Source of the DNA: Nymphaea colorata
Taxonomy: Eukaryota; Streptophyta; Magnoliopsida; Nymphaeales; Nymphaeaceae
Assembly: GCF_008831285.2 (NCBI RefSeq)
Contig: NC_045140.1
Location: 24,756,131 to 24,820,130, forward strand
Direction of reading: 5' to 3'
Length of the DNA stretch: 64,000 nt
Below the pieces are notes generated by a model. That model ran no database searches. It was given only the letters and a program-made list of their open reading frames with translations, and had not been told where the DNA came from. Below are positions 46,501 through 60,100 of the stretch, piece by piece (position 1 is the first letter of the stretch; each line of letters begins with the position of its first letter). Position numbers and translations under genes: made by a program.

Positions 46501-49500
46501 TTACAGGCCCCATTCATTGCACCAACTTCAAAACTTGTTGGTTCTCACATTGGCTTTTTAATTAATTAAGAAGCCTTTGTCACTTTTGGATACTAAAAAA
46601 GAGCACACAACCATTTACAGAGTTCTATATCTGAGATAATGGCTAAAATGTGGTTCTTGTTGAAAATTTGTTTTTATTTTCACCAAATGTAACCATATAC
46701 CTAACCCTTTGTTTTGCATAAATATTGTGTTTCTTCAAAAAAAGCCATCTTTAGGTCGTGAGACTTGGACGAACGTGCTTGCTTAATTTTTGCCAAACTC
46801 CTGTCACTAAAAAGAATGTTAACGGATTGGATTTGCACCAAATAGATGTTCTTATATTTATAGTTGAATTCAGATTAAAAATGCCATGAGAAAAACATTG
46901 TAACCCTGCTTTCCTTTTAAATTCTGACTATTGGAAGGGTGGGTTTGAATGTTTTTTGTGGAAGGGCATGTTTGAATGGTGGAGAAATTGGTACTAGGCA
47001 AAAACAATTGTTTTTGATGCACTTTTGTGAGGCGAGATGGAAAAAAGGGTGGTAACATATAAAAAAAAATTAGTCTAGTATTGAAGATTGTGAAGAAACT
47101 TCAATGATTTCTAAAAAGGGGTTATTACATAAATGGTTATCTTGGTTTCTAGCTTTCTCGGGTTAGAACTGAAACTGCTACGGGGAGGGTTTGAGATCTG
47201 CCGAACCAAGAGCCTGAACCCAGAAGTGGGTTTGAAAGGTTGTGAGATGGGGTGCCATGGGACATCCCCCTCCTCTTTCAAAGACATCCTAATATATAAA
47301 ATTGGATTTGGAAAGGCGTTCATCTCATGTATCACAATCTTACCAAAAATGCAAAGATTTTCTATTTTCTCCACTAAAATTCGTCTCATATATCACACCC
47401 CGAAGTAATTATTAGGAAGCTTAAATGGGGATGTAGCGACACTCTACATAAGTTGTACATATTTAAGGTATGATATCAGTATGACTCAATTTTTTTTATT
47501 TCACTTGTAAAAGTGAGAAAGAAAAGGATATACAAATAAATAAATTGATTAAAATATAAACTGTGTGTCGTTGGCACTTAGTTCGGTGTTCGTTTATACT
47601 ATTGTATTATAAGGTAAAATGTCACCATAATATTCTTTGGATACTCTATCAAAGCCAAGCGAATGCAAGGAATTCTGACTTAAGGGTGAAAAGGTTGCAC
47701 TCCAAAGCAAACTAAAATATTGCATTGTGATTTGTGAACAAGTGTTTTTGTTACTTGGCAAAAGTTTCTGCACTAAAAAAGGACTTGGGTAATATAATTT
47801 TTTCAAAAAATGTTTTACAAAGATACAATCAACTTTTAGAGATACGATGCTTGAGTTTGAGTTTCTTTCGATTAAATTAAACTGCAGTGGTGAAACCAGA
47901 AAAAATTTTCTATTGACCACTAAATATATATAAATTTAAAGTTTCAAAATAGGAGACAGGCCCCACATAAACCTCACCTACATCCACCCCTACATGCTTA
48001 CAAAGCTTTTGATATAATGTCGAAAACAAGGTCTCCACGGATCACATCACATCCATCGACGAAACTAACAAAAGAAAACGAATCCATCAAATCATACTCA
48101 CAGTTAGTCTGATCAAGATATTGCATCAAATGGAGGGCGATGACGACACAACGTTGATCACTATGAGTCAATCCTTGCTTAAACTGCATCAGTCTGGGTG
48201 ATGGCAGAAAATGACGGCTCAGTTTTTGTTTGTGCTTTTAATATCTTCCTGCATTCCAGCTGACATGTAGATACGAATCCTGGTTTTTTTTTTGTTTTTT
48301 CTTTTGCAATCTTTGTTACTTAAAGTGTTTGATTTTCTAAACATATGAGAAAAGGATCAATTCATTCCCATTCAATACAGCCGATGCAGTCAGATACTTG
48401 ATATTAATGCTTTACCTTGGATACCAACATCGATTTATGACACAAGTTCTCGTCCACTTAGAAAAGTGAAATCACTTTGGCCGATATGGAGACTTGAAAT
48501 ATTAAGATTTAACACCTTAAATCTATGTTTGAAGTCTTTGAGGCTTGGTGGCCATTGAGAAAAACTTAGCTTTCTGCAAAACCTGGTTTTGTAAAAGAAA
48601 GTGATAAATTTTGATCCCATTGAATTATTCATAGAAAATTAGATCTTGGGTGTACCATATGAACACATGCCCCAAGTTTGGAAAACTCATTAGAAAACTT
48701 GATTTTCATGAACTGAAGTTTTCACAAAACTTAGATGTGAGCGTAAATCAAACGCTCCCTAAGTTTATTTCATTTTTATTTATTATATTAAAATATTCAT
48801 TAATAGTTTAAATGAAGATGGAAAGTAGCTTTATGAGGGCTGATATGGGTTTCAGCTAGAAAGCTAAGCATACCGATATATGGGGAAATTTCTACACTGA
48901 CAATACTGTTGGGCAGCGATGGGAAGACGCAACAGGTGAAGTGCTTTCTGTCTTGAACGCGTTTTTTTCCAGGATCAGGAACTCTCCGTCAACCACGGTG
49001 TCATTCTTTCGTATTCTTGTGGAGTTGGCGTGATTGGAAAATCGGAACCGTTGCCTACGGCATTGATTGCGGTCACCCTCAGAATCCTTCTGCCATTCTC
49101 TCTCCGTCTCCCCGCAATTCACTCGACCACAAATCACAATGTCTATTAACAGATGAGGATTCAGAAGGAGGACACGCCATGGTACCATCGCAGTTAACCA
49201 TCTAAGGCGACCTTTATTGCCTTTCCTTCTCCTCAATGGTGAAGTCTGTGAGCCCACAAATCACCATGGATGAATTCCTTCACGGGGTAAGCGTGGGATG
49301 CCCGATGGAGTTTCGCGAGATCGAACGAATAATTCCTTCCCTCAATGAGATAGATACCAGCAAAATTTTCACCTCCTTCATCACCTTAAAACGAGGGAAG
49401 AAATGGTCTCCCTGAAAAAGAAGGGCCAGTCTTCGCCCTTGAAATAGAGATTAGCTTCTCTGGTAAAACTCGCCCAAATTAAGTTCCACTTGCAACCGAA

Positions 49501-50430
49501 TGCCGTCTCAAAAAGTTCCATGGTTTCTGGGTATGACATGAAAAACGGTGGTGAGAATGGACGCGTCGAACAAAGACTATTTCCCTTTCTACGCCATTCA
49601 TTTGACACTTGTCATTTAGACATCCCGGGAACAGCGTGTTATAGGCTGTGAAGAGTGTGATATGGTCGCTCAAGTACCTTCCAATGTTTTGGAAGCACTG
49701 GTGTTGTCAAAAAACAAATTCTAGCGCCATCTTGAATAGATGGCCACTGGCAAACTCATGACTCAATTATTACGGCTCCATCGCTTTCTACTGAGAGTGG
49801 AAATGTTCTCCAAGCTCCTTTCTTTCCAAAACTGTGAAAATTGGAAGCTGAATATGGGTTACATCTTCAACACGTACAACAGTGTATAACATTGAAGATC
49901 CCGATGACCTGAATCTATGATGTCGAGCTGACAATCGAAGTAAAAGGCAAAAGAAGATAAGGGCACAGGAAAGGTGAAAAAAAAACAGTGAGAAATATGT
50001 GTAAGAATTAATCCATTGGTGGATTTTATGCCTTCATGAAGCTGTAGAAGTTGACAAGGGCTTCTGTGCCTTTTCTTTTTTCGATTACAACACCCCACCC
50101 CCCAACCCTTCTGTCAAACGCAGATCAGAAAGTAAAATCTGGGAACAAAATTTCCTTGAAAATGAATGAGGTGGCCCTCATCATCACCCAAAATAATCAA
50201 AATAAACCTTCATAAACAAAAGAGCATCACTATCTACACCTCCTTGGATGGAGGATCGACATTCTTGATCCTCTTCTCTCCAACTAATTGGAGAAAGTTG
50301 TTCTACACGAAGAAAAGCAGTTGGCGGGCCTTCCGTAAGTTCCCACTTTCTCCTACCTCTTCATGGATCCTGTTATCAGCCAATAACGCCATATGGTCGC
50401 CTGCATCCTTTTCTGCTCAGATTCTTCTTC
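43553..50430. other. NAT 3' flank and 6.9-kb spacer before CSLC
   Basis: The NAT 3' UTR probably ends near 43980-44040, where TAAATATTTTATTCATG and GAATACG occur. The remainder shows no supported gene. Short open frames occur at 44261-44761 (+), 45654-46059 (-), 47111-47408 (both strands) and 48892-49673 (-); none could be tied to a family. The phrase at 47885-47975 (GAAACCAGAAAAAATTTTC, then GGCCCCAC) looks like a decayed dispersed repeat. Poly(T) tracts lie at 46342-46353 and 46389-46400. Confidence 0.4.
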
Positions 50431-53400
50431 TCAATCGATCTGTTCTCCAATTAGGTCCAAACCAACTAGTAGGAAAGAAACTCCTTGAAACAGCAGAAAA
50501 TAGAAATGAATTCCCTGAGCAGAAAGCAAACTCCTGGCAGCGGCTGTTAACAGTAGAAATGCAAGTGCCAGTTCTTTTCGATAGATCCTGTTTCGCTTCT
50601 TCTTTGGCTTAGTAATGGCCAGATCAACGTTGCTCAAAGCATCAAGGTTTGGCACAGATGCGCCACGCTGGTGTATGGGCTCTTTCTCCAACAAGGCAAT
50701 GAGATCTCCCTCAGATGACCTGCCTAACTTCTTGGTGACAACCCATTCATAGGCGCTCCCTAACTGGAACAGGCCAGAGATCATGGCATTGAACTTCGTC
50801 ACAGACATGGTGTTCTCAAAGAGTAGGTAAGGAACAATGAAAGGAAAGGACTTTGGGGCTGGAAGGATATTAAGAATGGACATGGTGGCAGGTATATAGC
50901 ATACCACCCAAGCTGGCAGCTCAGCTTCCGGAACAAACATTGTCATTGGGAGAATGATACAGAAGAGAGTGAAGGAATAGAAAGGGAGAATCAATTTTCT
51001 TAACAAGAAAAATAGGAAAATGAGGTTGGCTTTCTTCCACACGCCAATCTGAACAGGAAAACAAGAGAAGCAAGAACATGAATAAAAATTAAATCCCATA
51101 CAAAAGTATTTCACATTGATTATGCTAAATATTTCAGACAAAGAAAGAAGATTGATGCAGACACAGACCTTGGCACGAATAATATCAGGTAGGCAGAGTC
51201 GGAATAGCTGCATTGGACCAGAATGCCACCTGTGTTGCTGCTTTCTGTAAGCTTCATACGATTCTGGTAGCTCACACTGGCACTGTTATGAGAGCAAAAA
51301 TGTCATGAGACCAAAACACCAATCAAATGTACGTGACTAATTTTCTATTTGTTGCTAGAAGTGTAACCAAAACACCTAAGCTATTGGCAAAGTCAGATAA
51401 AGAAAACATGTTCATATAGACAATTGACATGGTCCATCACTATGACAGATTCTAATTGACATGATATAGTACTATCTTATGGTCAACAAGTTTTCGAAAG
51501 ATAAATAGCCAAGCTTTTCCCAATCGACCTGATCAACAGTAAACACGAAAATCTATTGACATAAGGTTCGTTATAACCAATTATAACGAAAGAGAAGTGG
51601 GAACTGGGAAGCACTAAGAAATGCAACTAAATAAGATCCTTCTGTACCTCTACATCATTGAGGAAGATGAATTTCCAACCCTGCAGATGAGCACGAACAG
51701 CAATGTCCATATCTTCCACTGTGGTCCTCTCAAGCCATCCACCAGACTCTTCCAATGCCTTCCTTCTCCAGACACCAGCAGTACCATTGAATCCAAAGAA
51801 ATTTATGAATATGCCATTCACCTGCTGCTCCACCTCAAAATGGAAGGCAAGGTTGACGTTCTGCAATCTAGTGAGCAGATTTTCATCCTTGTTCACAAAT
51901 GACCACCTAGCTTGAACCAAGCCCACATCCGCATTGTCCTAAAAACATGAAAAGACAATCCAATAAACAATCAAAAAGAGTTGCCAAGATATCAATGGCA
52001 AATAAAAGAAAAAAAAAACAGAAAAATACCTTAAAATAAGGCATCGTTCTTTTCAAGAAGTCAGGAAAAGGCTGAAAATCAGCATCAAATATCGCAACAA
52101 ATTCATAGTCATTAACATAGCTACAGTTCATGGCAGACTTGAGGTTTCCGGCCTTATACCCTTCTCTCAGAACACGATGCCTGTAGATGATGTTAGCACC
52201 ATTGTGTTGCCATTTCTCCACGTCTTCCTTGATAAGAAACTGAGTTGTTGGGTCATCCGAATCGTCCAAAATTTGAATAAGCATTTTGCCTTTTGGCCAA
52301 TCCAGATTACAGACAGCAGCTATAGATTGCTGATAAACCTGAATTATCAAACAAGAAAATTAAGTATGAGAACCGTCAAGAGACGTTGGTATAAATTTCG
52401 ATAAAAGAATGCTGCAATATATGGCTTTCCTCCCCCCATAACCATGTACTAACCTCTTCGACAAAATTGCCGATACAGACACTCCATAACACTACAAACT
52501 CTAAAAAAAAAAATGGAACTATAGTAATTGTTCATTTTTCTAAAAATGATATGATGATTGACTCGTCACCAAACCCAAATGAAGCGCCATAAACAGATGC
52601 ACACCGCATGCTTCTGCAAGTGATGAGATAGAATTGATAGTCGTCGGCACCAAAATACTAATATTTCTATTCGATGCTAACTAACGAAGAGAGGATAACA
52701 AAGTACGAAAAGGAAGTTCTACCTACCTCCCTCTCGTTACACATAGGAATCTGCACGAGAACCATTGGGTAATCCGCATCGCTCCCCCTTCGAGATCTGC
52801 ATTGGCTCCCATTTCCGACTTGGGGACCGGCTTGATCTTCTTGAATCTGATCCAGAAGCAACCCAAGACCAGGATCAACCTATCGAGAGATTGAATGAGG
52901 AACATAACGATGCAGACCTCCGCGAGAAGCTGAAGGGGTGGAGCAAGATACTCCACCCTGATAAAAACCCAGAAAGAATACACGGAGTGCAGAAGGCTCT
53001 GCAACCCGAATGAAGCCGGGAGGTGGAGACGCCGGGCATTAAAATGCCATCCTTTGTAGAAAGCGACGACCTCGAACCCAAGCATCAGGACGGCGAGGAA
53101 GAGGAAGACCTTGATGCATGTGTAGAACCGCCTTGTCCTTCCAGCACCGACGGCATCGAGATCGGCGGCCGCTGACGACGAGGAGACGCGGCGTCTGATG
53201 GCCGATCCCAGGCCCCAAGTTGCGGAGGCGATTGAGGTGAGGCACCCGGCGGCCTTGTGAGCCTTCAGGAGGAGCACCCACGTTAGCTGCTTCGCATTCT
53301 TGCCCCTCCCCTTATCCAAGAGATGATCTTCCGGGCTCTCCAATTCCAGCATTGACCAGTTGGGGTTCTCCATCTTCACTACCACCGGCGTCCCTCTGTG

Positions 53401-53439
53401 GCTCTCCCTGCCCCACCACTCCCCAAAATCAAAGCCCAT
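50431..53439 (-). CDS. CSLC: Cellulose synthase-like C xyloglucan glucan synthase, with a frameshift in exon 1
   Basis: This is a Golgi family-2 glycosyltransferase that makes the beta-1,4-glucan backbone of xyloglucan. Minus-strand exons are 53439-52727, 52338-52030, 51938-51648, 51282-51169 and 51048-50431. Catalytic motifs are all present: DDSDD and DADFQP (exon 2), TTVEDMD (exon 3) and QQHRW (exon 4). Exon 1 opens [10 protein letters not shown] and contains [14 protein letters not shown] and [16 protein letters not shown], family hallmarks. Exon 5 holds the C-terminal membrane helices and ends [10 protein letters not shown]. Exons 2-5 are intact and in phase. Exon 1 is 713 nt; its upstream part and its last 50 nt ([18 protein letters not shown]) are in different frames, with the break near a five-G run at 52788-52784. 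With the normal length the product would be about 681 residues, as in relatives. An ATG is at 53439; an in-frame TTG at 53451 was not used. Confidence 0.9.
52784..52788 (-). other. Apparent 1-nt deletion (frameshift) in CSLC exon 1
   Basis: On the minus strand the reading frame passes through [13 protein letters not shown] into the run GGGGG and then continues as AMRITQW, which is not CSLC-like. The conserved CSLC block [18 protein letters not shown] lies one base out of phase right after this run. Exon 1 is 713 nt, one short of a multiple of three, while the next exon starts in phase 0. One base missing in or near the G run accounts for both facts. It may be a homopolymer sequencing error or a real null allele. 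Confidence 0.8.
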
Positions 53440-54110
53440 TGCCCTCACCAACTAGCCTCTGCCTCTCTTTCCGTGCCCTTACAAAGGCTCAAGAAGACGA
53501 CCCAGCAGACGCACAGACCATCAATATCTCATACTTCCTGGTTTCCCTTAACCAAAACATCACTTCCCCATGAAAAAACAGGGAGACACCGCTCCTTCCT
53601 TCCTTGGGTGTATAACATCTGCAATGCATTCCAAGAGGAAGAAGAACAACAATGAATACAGCTACTGGAAGGAGAAGCCAGGGCACATAATCATGAATCC
53701 TCTGGCCCTCCCGTCTCTCCTTCTCTGTTTCTCTCTCTTTCTTTTGGGTACGCGAAAATGAGGACTCGGGAGGGGGAAGAGGAGATCTATGAAAGGACAG
53801 GAGGAATTTTGAAAGAGAGAAAAAGCATCTATATACTTCCAGATCTTGCATGAAATAATATTAAAAAGATTGGTGGGTATGTGCCGAAGTGCTAAGTCAT
53901 CATCAACCAGGAAGAGAGTCAGAAAATGAGAGAGAGAGAGAGAGAGAGAGGTGTGAGAGAGAGAGTGAGAGGGAGAGATAAAAAAGGAGGACGGCAACGT
54001 CAAAACGAACGCCTCAACACGTTGTAGGGTAAAAAGAGCAGAGGGCCACAAACAGAAGACTTTCAAACGCTCGGGCGCCCTTCCGACCCTATCCCGAAAA
54101 TTTTGGCATC
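53440..54110 (-). promoter_or_regulatory. CSLC upstream region with GA-rich tract
   Basis: This stretch lies directly upstream of the CSLC start and is CT-rich on the coding strand. A (GA)12 run at 53928-53951 is followed by further GAGAGA-type sequence to about 53978. Such GAGA/CTCT tracts are typical of plant leaders and core promoters and are bound by BPC proteins. The transcription start is unknown. Confidence 0.4.
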
Positions 54111-57100
54111 AGGCAGATGACATTAATATTTTTTACTGCCTGCCCGCGTCAAATTCCAGAAATTCCTTCTTGGGTTCCCGCTTGGTGCCTTATGCAAACT
54201 TTCTTTTTTCAAATGGAAAGAAATAGTTTTGCTGCAGAGTCAGGTGCGGATCATCAACTCTGAAAACTTATCCATCTGTAGAAGAGAGCCGTTACATGAA
54301 GAGACAAAATCATCATTGCACTACGCGTATTACTCTTTCATTTATATGACAACACTCCCACAAGTATATGTCTTTTCTAGAGAGAGAGGGAGAAAGAACA
54401 CAAAACAAGTAATTACTTGTATTTGTTTGAAACTTTGTTTGATTTGTTCTTCTGGGGAGAGATCTAATTCAAGCTAAAGCATTAACCTTCATTAGTTTTT
54501 GGTCCATGGTTTATTTCACCTGCTGTTGTGCATGTCAAGAATTGTGGCCAACGCAGTTCAATGAGCTCTCGATCTGTTCACTTCGTAAGTTCAATCCCCA
54601 CAAAAAATGCACATTCTAGACACGCTTGATTACTGTGACATTCACAGATGAAAAGACAATCTTCTGTGAACAGCAATTCATCTCATCTTATAAAAAAATT
54701 ATCATAACATATGGACTGCTGTCAACGCGTTGGCAACTGTGTGGGAGGCATTATCTTATGGGTAAAAGACGAGCATACAAGGCGAACTAAACGCGTACAG
54801 GACAGTTTGGATTTGGCTAGCAGGTTTTGGTACCTGTGCTAACCATTTCCTCTGCTCTTTTCCTTCCTTCTTTCTATAAAAAAATGAAGTGTGGTCAAGC
54901 AACATGATTCAGAAAGAAAGGAGAGGGGAGGGAAACACCTGTTTTGAAGTTAAAAATTGCTATGTTCAGTGATTACTTTTTCAAAGCCTCAGTTACAGAA
55001 CATGCTCTTGCATTGAGTTTTGGCCCATGATTCATGTAGCTCCTGTCACATGTCAGGTATTCCCTTTTATTGATCGCATTGCCGCTCATGTGACTAGGTC
55101 TCAATTCGTTTTGTATATGCAAATGTGGTACCCAATCTTCAATTTTTGAATTCAATGTACTGCGGACGCATGTGGAAAAAAAGTATGGCTGTTTTCACTT
55201 TTAATATTTACTGGTTCTACGCCGTTTATCATGGCTGAGCAGTAAACACTCCCCAGCAAGGTTATCTCAAGTAGCCTTACATCCTTTTCTTCCAATTTAA
55301 TGAAGCCTTGCTATACCCATCTATGGTGGTGGTTGCCTTTTTCTTGACAGGCATGCCCTTTTTAAGTAGGGTCTACCTTCTAAGTGTTGAATTTATAATG
55401 CCCCAACTTGTTCTTTTTCTTGGTGGATGTCTATATTTATTCAATCTTATACACATATCAAGCTGCCCCTTTTTGGGTGATGGGAATTCTTAAGTTCATT
55501 TCATGGGCATGTAGAAACATTTTTTAGTTCAAAGTTACTGTTGTCTTATAATTGTGCCTTTGGAAAAGACTGCTGCAAATCTTTTCTTTGATTTTGGGTC
55601 GGTGAGGAAATAGCCAGTAGCACCTGGTTAGTTTATTCAGTAAGGAAGCTTTTCATTGATGGTTGTACCTTCATTCTCCCTTAGATTGTATTCTCAACTA
55701 ATAACTTTTTTGTGTTATGGGTACTTTCTGAATGTGGTTCGCCATTCTTCTGTCTGTCTCTTTTTGGTGGCGAGGTAGGCTTCCTAAGCTTAGCCCAATG
55801 CGCTAGACTTGGTTCGAAATGCCAAAACAAGCAGCAAGTGTCAATGATGAAATGTGAGTTCAAGCTGACTCATTCAAGACCTGTTAGAGCCTACGATTGT
55901 ATCCAAAATTACATTATGATGAGTTAAAAATTATATGGAGTGCCTACATCAGACCTGAACTGGTGACTTGAGCGCCCCTGTACAAAAAAATTCTGGCTCA
56001 GCCACTGGTGACTACTTTACAAGAAGGAACACAAACACAGAGTCTAACTTTGTTAAAGCTTTGAGTTTGAGATACCCAAGGTAAAGAAAATCAAGTAGCA
56101 CTTGCCCTGTGTCTACTGTCTATATTGATTTAGTTAGCTGGAGTCTGCTAAACCCCTAGCTTGTTTGTCATAAAAAATAGTTATGGCACTGCGCAAATTA
56201 TATCTTTTTTTTTTTTTTTTGGGTTTGTAGGTCAGACCTCATAGTTTATAGGTCAGACGTCATTCATGGGAATTTTCTTTTATAGGTCACCTTAGGTTAG
56301 GCCGATCTATGCTCTCTCTCTCTCTCTCTCTCTCTCTACATATATATATATATATATATATAAAACGTCATTCATGCCTCCTTGCCTCACCTATCTCTGA
56401 ATATTAAGATTCGTTTAATGAAGTTTCATGGGTCAATTAGTATGCAAAAGGAAGTGAGATATGTGAGTGGAAACGGTCTATTTAAAGTGAAACGTATATT
56501 AAATGCATTCTGCATTTGGTAAAGCATGTCGATTTTATTGATGAAAACAGTTTTCCTTTTGAAAAGATGGATGTTTTGCCTTTAATTATTGAATGCAAGC
56601 TTAACAAACCGTCTTAGCAAAGATAACAGCGCAACGATTTGAATCCAAACCTGTTTAGTTTGAACCATATAAAAGAATTGGATATTGGCACCAAATTGGA
56701 TTTATTATTCAATTTCGTGGCTGGTTCAAAGGTATTCACTATTCAACCTGACTAGACATAAATTATTGGGATTTACATGGAATCTAATCCAAATCCAAAT
56801 GCATGAAATTCATTCCGTAACTTCTGATTGGGCAAAAGCTTTATTCCAACTGGAATCCACATCGTTTACGTGTGTTAGGGTCAGCGCGATGGACACGTGT
56901 CCGTAAGCAGAGGGAAAAAGCTTTATTCCTCTCTCTCTCTCTCTCTCGTGCCCTCACGTTTATGCGCGATCCCCGGATGACGTTTCTTTCTTTTTTCTCT
57001 CTTTTAAAAATGAGCAGAAGAATTTGGATCCGAGAGCAGTAAGGTCCGGGTTCTGGTAGACCTGATCCAGAGACTAACCATGAGATCGGAAAACTCCCTA

Positions 57101-60100
57101 GTTGGATCTGATCTGAATTCGATGGGCTTTTCTGATATTCGTAACAATCCGGGTTATGGACCCGGACCGAAATGAGAATGGTGTTCGGATATTGGTCAGT
57201 GATGCTGGACCCGAGATAGAGTCAACGGATCTGACAACTGAAACGACAGAGTGGAGTTTGGGATCCGCTTTTTGAAGATGTTCAGTTGGAGCCATGAAAA
57301 CACAACTGGTTTTTCATGTTGAAAACTAAGTATGAGAGGAAATGGATCTTCAAACAAGTCCGAGTAGGACTCGCTTGGAATTCATGGTTTGCAAATCTCA
57401 ACGGCGTAGCATAACTAGTCGGGCACATTTGTTAGGTGCTTCTTGCAACCCAAAACCCAAAGACAAAGAAATATAAAGCTTTAACAAGTTTACAATGTTT
57501 TTAATTTAAAAATAAATGTTTTAAAAAATAAATTTTAAATTTTAAACTCTATTATTTGGTTTAAAAATTTGTTTGCTAAAATCTGAAGTTGTACTCGGGT
57601 TTGAATAAATTTGACAATGACAGTCCAGCTGTTCAATGCTCGTGACAAACTAGGACAAGGTGGTTTTCTGTAAATTACACATGATAGTGACACTAAAGGG
57701 AATTGCTATGACTTGAGAACCCCACCCGCCGCACCGCCATAAGCCTGACCAGCACCTGGTTGCTTCGTTTAATGCTCATTAGTTTAAGCCAAAGAACAAT
57801 TAAAAAAAAAAGTGATCTTACACAAAAAAGGAAAACCGAAAAACGAAAACACTCACCAATGCATCTTTCCTAATAATTATATAATTAATGCGGTAAAAAT
57901 AGTACATTTCCTTGGTTTTTTCCAATTCAGAAAACTCTAATTTATGACAAAAGAATCTTTCAAAAACTTGACCGCTTAACGAGGCTGTTCTTTTCGACAG
58001 CTAAATAGTGAGAGAACCCTCAAAATCTGCAAAAAGATTTAGTATTATATTCATTTTTTTTGAAAAAAATAATCTGTAATCAAAATCTAAATATTAAAAA
58101 AAATACTGACAATAGGCAGAAATTTCATTTCTAACAACACTATTTAAGAGTTAAGACGAAGGGCGGAACCAAGATTTGAGATTTCTTCATAAATTTCAAG
58201 GGATGCTACGCATGCTTTTCACAAATTTTATGGGGCCTGCAATATTTTATATTTTTCTGTCATGTAAAACTTGTTTAAGGAGAGAAAATCATCGCACCCT
58301 TATTTCTCCCCCGGTTAAGCCTTGATCAAGGGTCATCGCCTCATGCCTTCAAGTTATAAATATCGCACCGATATATTGAAGTTTGTCATGAACTTGTTGC
58401 CACCTAGCTGGTTCTCCAAAAAATGCTTACATTTATGATGCATTAACCTAAAGTAAACATTTAAGTCGAATTAATTGCAGCCATCATGGCACACATGAAT
58501 AAAGATACGTGACTCACTTAGAATCATTTTTCCAAACTATCGTCTTAACTTTGTTAAAACAAAAATAACGGGTAGGAGCAATGCGAAGGTTCTCTTCATG
58601 CATGCAATGCAGTTCAATAGTGCAACACTTATTCTAATTTGTCTACCGTTTCATTTATTTATTTTTGTCGTTCATCTGGAAAGGGACAGCTTGTTAGTAT
58701 GTCGCATTAAACTATATATATATTGTAGCTAAAACTTAGAGATATATATTGATTTGTTGCTTAGTTTGTTTCTATTCTATCTGGCGCTGGCGCTGGCGCT
58801 TGCTGGTACGCAATGATCCAGCAAGGAGAAGGCTGTCATCATATTGCCCTCCTTATCAAATACAGCTGTATGCAATTCATCGATGCTTAAGAAAGCAGCG
58901 TTTGTGACGTTATTGCACACATGCATGTACATATGCATGTTATCCAAGATTTTCCTTGACGACTAGGCATGTTTGAATAGTGGAGGAGAATGTCTGTCTT
59001 TTTTTCCTCAACCGTGTGCTCCTCATTCAAACACGACAATATCCTTCCCTGGGTCATGTTAAAGAAGATGGCTTGGATGATTGGATAAGTGCGACAAGAA
59101 GCGGAAAATAACATCCTGAACTTTTCCTTAAGTTCTTGTTTAAGCGACATGAGCGGAGCTACTTGTTGGCTGGGGTGGGCCACTGCCCATACCAATCCAT
59201 CAAAAAATTCATTATAATGTGTTAACTTCACATTGTTATGACTCTAAATTTATTTATATGCAGTGCCTACACCAAAGTTGTGCCACCTAGTGCTCCACGG
59301 ATGAAAAATCTTGCCACTGCATGTTTTGTAAACATGAAATTAAGTTTGTATTCAAATATATTTTTTTCCATTCCGATTGTTTCTCTGGATAGGATTTTCC
59401 GGCGTTTCCACGTCTCCTACCAATTGAAATTCCCATTACTTTGATCCTGTGTAAAGAAGTACAAATATCCCATGTACGTGCTTGCCTCTATATCCTGTTC
59501 AACTTGACGGCATGAAGCGGACATGGCGGACATGTTTCTGAAATCCACACTTTGTGGGTCTCACTTGCCTAAACAGACAGTGGTTTTCCGGACTGTAGAT
59601 CTCAGATCCACGTTAAGTAGCAATAACCTCAGATCTTGGGGGATCGGACCTCAGATTCCAGGATTAGAAATCCTTAATGATATCAAATCATTCAGATCTC
59701 AGATCCAGAGTGAACAAAGATATGTTGTATCCACTTTTACGAATTAAAGGCTTTGTTGTTGTTGCCCCATATGCATCTGCAGAAAATCTGAACCCTGTGT
59801 TCAATGGAAGGTAAAAGCTGAAATACAACTATTCATGAAATGCAGGTTCTTTAGATCAGAAGTTTATAAATAGAAGAGCAAATTGGTGCATCGGAAGGAA
59901 ACAAAGGACGTATATTATGACCAAGACAGCTTTAGTGTTTACGTAAGAGAAACTGATCGACGATCATTGAAACCGAAAAAACTCTAGTAAGCATGAGTAG
60001 ATCTTCTCGGATTGAAAATTTATATTCGGAGTTTAATGAAATCATGGTGGTTTCCCGATTATGATTTCTTTACCTATTAAAAGGATCCAACAATGGAGCC

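Noticed and set aside
47111-47408. Sense and antisense open frames of about 91 codons over the same DNA
   Set aside because: Mutually overlapping frames without family resemblance; likely chance or old repeat sequence.
48892-49673. Minus-strand frames that looked briefly like a B3 DNA-binding domain (LYFKGEDWPFFF)
   Set aside because: Only one short segment fits, the rest does not follow the B3 pattern, and the frame ends at once; too weak to annotate.
53440-53451. Upstream extension of the CSLC start to a TTG at 53451
   Set aside because: TTG is not a normal plant start codon, and the ATG at 53439 begins a sequence typical of the family.
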